A stretch of 49,858 nucleotides of DNA, taken from assembly GCF_900094935.1 (NCBI RefSeq), contig NZ_FMBA01000016.1:1-49858 (forward strand), in the 5' to 3' direction. The DNA is from Gilliamella intestini. Lineage in GTDB: Bacteria > Pseudomonadota > Gammaproteobacteria > Enterobacterales > Orbaceae. The notes under the pieces are model-generated. The model saw only the letters and a list, made by a program, of their open reading frames with translations. It was not told the origin of the DNA and ran no database searches. A program made the translations under genes and the position numbers. Below are positions 46,601 to 49,858 of the stretch, one piece after another (position 1 is the stretch's first letter; each line of letters starts with the position of its first letter).

Positions 46601-47302
46601 TTATTTTTTCATAAATTGCAAATCCCAAACACCATGACCAAGATTTTTCCCTCGCTTTTCAAATTTTGTAATTGGCCTATCATCTGGTCTAGGAATGTAA
46701 TCTCCCGTTGGTGATAAATTTTCAAATCCTTCCGCTTGGGTTAAAACTTCTAACATATGTTCTGCATAATGTTGCCAATCAGTAGCTAGATGCAAAATCC
46801 CACCTAATTTTAATTTTTGTCGAATTAACTGTACAAATTGGGGTTGAATAATGCGGCGCTTATTATGTCTTGCTTTATGCCAAGGATCAGGGAAAAAAAT
46901 TTGTACTTTGTCTAATGTATGATTAGGGATCATATTTTCTAATACTTCAACAGCATCGTGACACATCACTTTTAAGTTTGATAATTGATTTTCTTCAATT
47001 GCCATTAAACAAGCACCAACGCCGGGTTTGTGGACTTCGATTCCTAAAAAATTTTTATCAGGTGCATTTTTAGCCATTTCAATTAACGAAGCACCCATAC
47101 CAAATCCAATTTCAAGAACAGCCTGTTTGTTAGATTCAAAAACTATTGGTGAATTTGCATCATATTTAATACCAAATACCGGCCATAAACTTATTAATGC
47201 CTGTTCTTGGCCTTTTGTTAAACGACCTTGCCGCAAAACAAAACTACGAATGGCTCTTTTGGTGTTGATATTTGGGTTATTAGTTTTTAATTGTTCATTC
47301 AT
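46601..47302 (-). CDS. trmB: tRNA (guanine-N7-)-methyltransferase TrmB
   Basis: A 233-residue Trm[34 protein letters not shown] (SAM motif), [32 protein letters not shown] and [17 protein letters not shown] are all family landmarks. It makes m7G46 in tRNA. The ATG at 47302 is preferred because it gives the E. coli-like length; a GTG at 47380 would add 26 residues without family support. Confidence 0.95.
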   Translation of the reverse strand: MNEQLKTNNPNINTKRAIRSFVLRQGRLTKGQEQALISLWPVFGIKYDANSPIVFESNKQAVLEIGFGMGASLIEMAKNAPDKNFLGIEVHKPGVGACLMAIEENQLSNLKVMCHDAVEVLENMIPNHTLDKVQIFFPDPWHKARHNKRRIIQPQFVQLIRQKLKLGGILHLATDWQHYAEHMLEVLTQAEGFENLSPTGDYIPRPDDRPITKFEKRGKNLGHGVWDLQFMKK

Positions 47303-47430
47303 TACATTATCTACTTTGCTTATGGAATTTCTACAGCTAATTGATAGTTTATTTGTTAGTTTACCCGATTTTAAGTTCACAACATATCAAAAATAATTTA
47401 GGAAATGAAAAAAGATAGTCAAGACTCAAT

Positions 47431-47477
47431 TTACTGCACAGTAATTAGTTTTATTCAAACTTTCACTGCACAGTGAA
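47431..47477. promoter_or_regulatory. Two tandem dyad sites between dauA and trmB
   Basis: TTACTGCACAGTAA (47431-47444) and TTCACTGCACAGTGAA (47462-47477) have the same form, arms of 6-7 bp around a CA centre. Their centres lie 32 bp apart, about three helical turns. Similar flanks (AATTAGTT) make this a tandem repeat of about 31 bp. A two-site operator for an unknown regulator of trmB is possible. Confidence 0.4.
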
Positions 47478-47484
47478 TTAGTTA

Positions 47485-49164
47485 TTAAGGCTTAGTTTTA
47501 TCTTTCAGTGCTTCATCTAATGTTGAATAGAACATCAGTTTATTAGAAATAGGAACTATTTTTGCACGAGCTAGTGTCTTTAGTGGTTGAAATTGTAACT
47601 CACAAATTGATAAATCAACATCTTCAGGTAGTTCATCAATAAAATGTATTAAAGCATTGAGCCCACCAGCATCAAGAATAGGTACAGCATCCCATTGTAG
47701 CACTATGTGCTTATATCCATTAATCTTTTGATAGATCTCTAAAAATGTGCGTTCAGCAGCAGCAAAAAACAGTGGCCCATTAATACGTAACACTAAAGTT
47801 TTATCGTCACTGCGATTTAGCTCAACTAAGCGAGTCATTCGAGCAATACGGCGCATAAATAGAATTGATGCAAGCACAATCCCAAGTGTAATTGCAATCA
47901 CCATATCAAATAGTACTGTGAGCGACATGCAAATAAGCATAATCAATATATCATCTTTTGGCGCATATTTTATAATATAAATGACGCGTTGAACCGCGCT
48001 CATATTCCATGCGACGATAAGTAACAATGCCGCCATAGCAGAAAGTGGGATAAACGATAATGCAGGTGCAAAGCAAATTAGTGCAAGTAACACAACGAGT
48101 GAATGCAAAACGGCAGCAATCGGCGATGTTGCACCGGCTTTGACATTTGCCGCCGACCGCGCGATAGCTGCTGTTGCTGAAATGCCACCAAAAAAGGGTG
48201 CAATAATATTTCCTAACCCTTGGCCAATCAGTTCGCTATTTGAGTGATGTTTAGTGTGTGTCATTTCATCTAATACGACAGCACAAAGTAGTGATTCAAT
48301 TGCGCATAACATTGCCATGGTTAACGAAATCGGTAATAAGGCGGTCAGTGTTGACCAATCCCAATTAAATTCAGCATGCTGCCAAGGTAAAACAAATTCT
48401 GGTAATACAGAGGGTATGCCATGACCTATCGTATTATCAGCTAGTGTATAGGTAAATCGTGAACCAATCGTTTCAATTTGATAGCCAAATTGATTAAAAA
48501 TAAACATGACAATAACGCCAGCAATCAGTGCCGGTAAATGTCCTGATATTTTAAGCCTTAGTTTTGGCCATACGATTAACACAGTCAGTGTTACTACACC
48601 GACCATAGTGTCAGCAATATTAATAGTTGGTAGCGTTTTAATTAGTTCAATAACTTTACTAATATAACTTTCTGGCATATGTTCAAGCGTTAAACCAAAA
48701 AAATCTTTTATTTGCATGGTCGCGATAGTGATAGCAATGCCTGAAGTAAAACCTAATACAACCGGTAATGGGATATATTCAATTAATCGACCTAATCGAA
48801 TCAATCCCATTAATACAAGAAATATACCAGACAGTAATGTTGCAATAAATAACCCCGATAATCCATATTGTAATGATACAGGATATAAAATAACTACAAA
48901 GGCTGCTGTAGGCCCAGAAACACTAAACTTTGAACCACCTGTTAATGCAATTACAAATCCCGCTATAATTGCAGTATATAGGCCATGCTGAGGAGGTACA
49001 CCACTAGCGATTGCCAGTGCCATTGCTAATGGTATTGCTATAATACCAACAGTTATTCCGGCAATTAAATCTTTTATAAAACGAGTAGTGTTGTAAGGGG
49101 TACTTATACATGCAGATATCAATGCACAGCTAATTTTAGTGTTAGAAAGGCCATATAATTTCAT
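47485..49164 (-). CDS. dauA: SulP-family transporter DauA (C4-dicarboxylate/anion) with STAS domain
   Basis: A 559-residue SulP/SLC26 transporter. [29 protein letters not shown] opens the membrane domain of 10-14 helices, and [20 protein letters not shown] and EIIGQGLGN-type stretches (here [18 protein letters not shown]) are diagnostic. The C-terminal STAS domain runs from about residue 440 ([36 protein letters not shown]). It is very close to E. coli DauA (YchM), which imports aspartate and succinate at acid pH. The substrate here is inferred. It lacks a good ribosome binding site before the ATG. Confidence 0.9.
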   Translation of the reverse strand: MKLYGLSNTKISCALISACISTPYNTTRFIKDLIAGITVGIIAIPLAMALAIASGVPPQHGLYTAIIAGFVIALTGGSKFSVSGPTAAFVVILYPVSLQYGLSGLFIATLLSGIFLVLMGLIRLGRLIEYIPLPVVLGFTSGIAITIATMQIKDFFGLTLEHMPESYISKVIELIKTLPTINIADTMVGVVTLTVLIVWPKLRLKISGHLPALIAGVIVMFIFNQFGYQIETIGSRFTYTLADNTIGHGIPSVLPEFVLPWQHAEFNWDWSTLTALLPISLTMAMLCAIESLLCAVVLDEMTHTKHHSNSELIGQGLGNIIAPFFGGISATAAIARSAANVKAGATSPIAAVLHSLVVLLALICFAPALSFIPLSAMAALLLIVAWNMSAVQRVIYIIKYAPKDDILIMLICMSLTVLFDMVIAITLGIVLASILFMRRIARMTRLVELNRSDDKTLVLRINGPLFFAAAERTFLEIYQKINGYKHIVLQWDAVPILDAGGLNALIHFIDELPEDVDLSICELQFQPLKTLARAKIVPISNKLMFYSTLDEALKDKTKP

Positions 49165-49185
49165 TTTTTAATCAATTAGGGGAAA

Positions 49186-49218
49186 ATTATCTTAAGTGTC
49201 TAATAAGATAATCTTTTT
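49186..49218. terminator. Hairpin with T-run between dauA and the IS
   Basis: ATTATCTTA (49186-49194) and TAAGATAAT (49204-49212) pair over 9 bp, then CTTTTTT follows on the plus strand. No plus-strand gene lies before it; on the minus strand it sits in the dauA leader. Confidence 0.3.
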
Positions 49219-49286
49219 TACAGAAAATAAAAGTGTGTTATGAAAATAAACCTCTTTTTATAGAATCTTTATGTAGATAAAGATTA

Positions 49287-49858
49287 GAGCGTGTTGATCT
49301 TCCGTGATTATTTTTTAGACGGCATGATGTGAGTTATAATAATTCTGCAAAAAACAACCATAACTCGATTCATCATGCCAAGAACAATGCTAACAGATAA
49401 ACGGTGGGAAAAGCTACTACAAATAATGAAAAATACCGGCCGAGTTTATAATAAATCCGAGCATCGGATGACGTTTGAAGGGATCCTTTTCCGAATGAGA
49501 ACCGGCGGTATTGCTTGGCGAGATTTGCCAAAAGAGTTCGGTGAATGGAGCACCGTCTATAGACGATTTAATTTGTGGTCTAAAAAAGGAATATTAGTTG
49601 ATATTTTCAAACATTTATCACAACTAGCGGATTTTGAATGGGTGTTCCTAGATGGCTCAATTATCAGGGCTCATCAACACAGTACAGGCGCTGCAACGGA
49701 GCATTGTGAGCAAATAGGTCAGAGCTGTGGTGGTCATTCAACTAAAATTCATCTTGCGGTTGATAGTGGTGGTTTGCCTATTTGTTTTGAGCTTTCTGAA
49801 GGACAACGACATGATATCACTTATGCAGAAAACCTAGTTGAAAAGCTCGATGAAGTCA
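49287..49858 (+). mobile_element. IS5-family insertion sequence, left part
   Basis: A probable left end begins GAGCGTGTTGATCTTCC at 49287, like the terminal repeats of many IS5-group elements, and is preceded by TTA, a possible target site. The transposase frame starts 88 bases later. The right end lies outside the window. Confidence 0.65.
49375..49858 (+). CDS. IS5-family transposase, partial (runs off right edge)
   Basis: 161 codons are open to the window edge. MPRTMLTDKRWEKLLQIM opens an IS5-type N-terminal domain, followed by FEGILFRMRTGGIAWRDLPKEFG and VYRRFNLWSKKG, the conserved helix-turn-helix part. The catalytic core starts at FLDGSIIRAHQHSTG with the first Asp, then KIHLAVDSGGLPICFELSEGQRHD. 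G+C is clearly higher than in the neighbouring genes. Such elements are often split into two overlapping frames joined by frameshift; no break is visible in this part, so it may be intact. Confidence 0.88.
   Translation, partial: MPRTMLTDKRWEKLLQIMKNTGRVYNKSEHRMTFEGILFRMRTGGIAWRDLPKEFGEWSTVYRRFNLWSKKGILVDIFKHLSQLADFEWVFLDGSIIRAHQHSTGAATEHCEQIGQSCGGHSTKIHLAVDSGGLPICFELSEGQRHDITYAENLVEKLDEV

Overview
The window looks like chromosomal DNA of an AT-rich gammaproteobacterium, with G+C of roughly one third by eye. The housekeeping proteins (SecA, RelA, GalK, LacY, DauA, TrmB) look like close relatives of enterobacterial ones, and the synteny secM-secA-mutT and coaD-rlmD-relA is gammaproteobacterial. 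Low G+C, a Vibrio-like T6SS and a LacY/Leloir operon together would fit the Orbaceae (Gilliamella/Frischella/Orbus group). That placement is inference; no rRNA gene is present to test it.

Region 1 (1-6.9 kb) is a type VI secretion (T6SS) accessory region. It holds the N-terminal end of a DUF4123-type adaptor gene running off the left edge, a lipoprotein of unknown function, a second (orphan) tssF directly joined to a vgrG, a PAAR tip gene on the opposite strand, and hcp. Region 2 (6.9-25.7 kb) is a complete T6SS core locus on the minus strand: tssB-tssC-tssE-tssF-tssG-fha-tssJ-tssK-tssL-clpV-vasI-tssA-tssM-vasL. The order is that of the Vibrio cholerae main cluster but without the sigma54 activator gene vasH. 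Many junctions overlap or are only a few bases apart, so it reads as one long operon. Region 3 (25.7-27.15 kb) is a scar: a gene-poor AT-rich stretch with transposase debris, one orphan ORF, and a pair of 37-bp inverted repeats around it.

Region 4 (27.1-43 kb) is core chromosome. It contains mutT, secA and its translational regulator secM; a copper-related pair (small anchored protein plus Tat-exported multicopper oxidase); an MJ1255-type glycosyltransferase and folA; and relA-rlmD-coaD. Region 5 (39.2-46.4 kb) is a lactose/galactose operon lacY-galE-galT-galK-galM. Its upstream region contains a near-consensus CRP site and three GalR/LacI-type operators. The layout (CRP centred near -41.5, one operator near -60, one downstream of the start) resembles the E. 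coli gal promoter. A small inverted-repeat-bounded element lies immediately upstream and carries the third operator. A glucose-1-phosphatase-like gene lacking an export signal precedes it.

Region 6 (46.6-49.86 kb) contains trmB, a pair of tandem dyad sites, a DauA-type SulP transporter, and the left end of an IS5-family insertion sequence that is cut by the window edge.

No rRNA, tRNA or CRISPR array was recognised. Start codons were moved inward from the longest possible ORF wherever a better ribosome binding site or family alignment argued for it.
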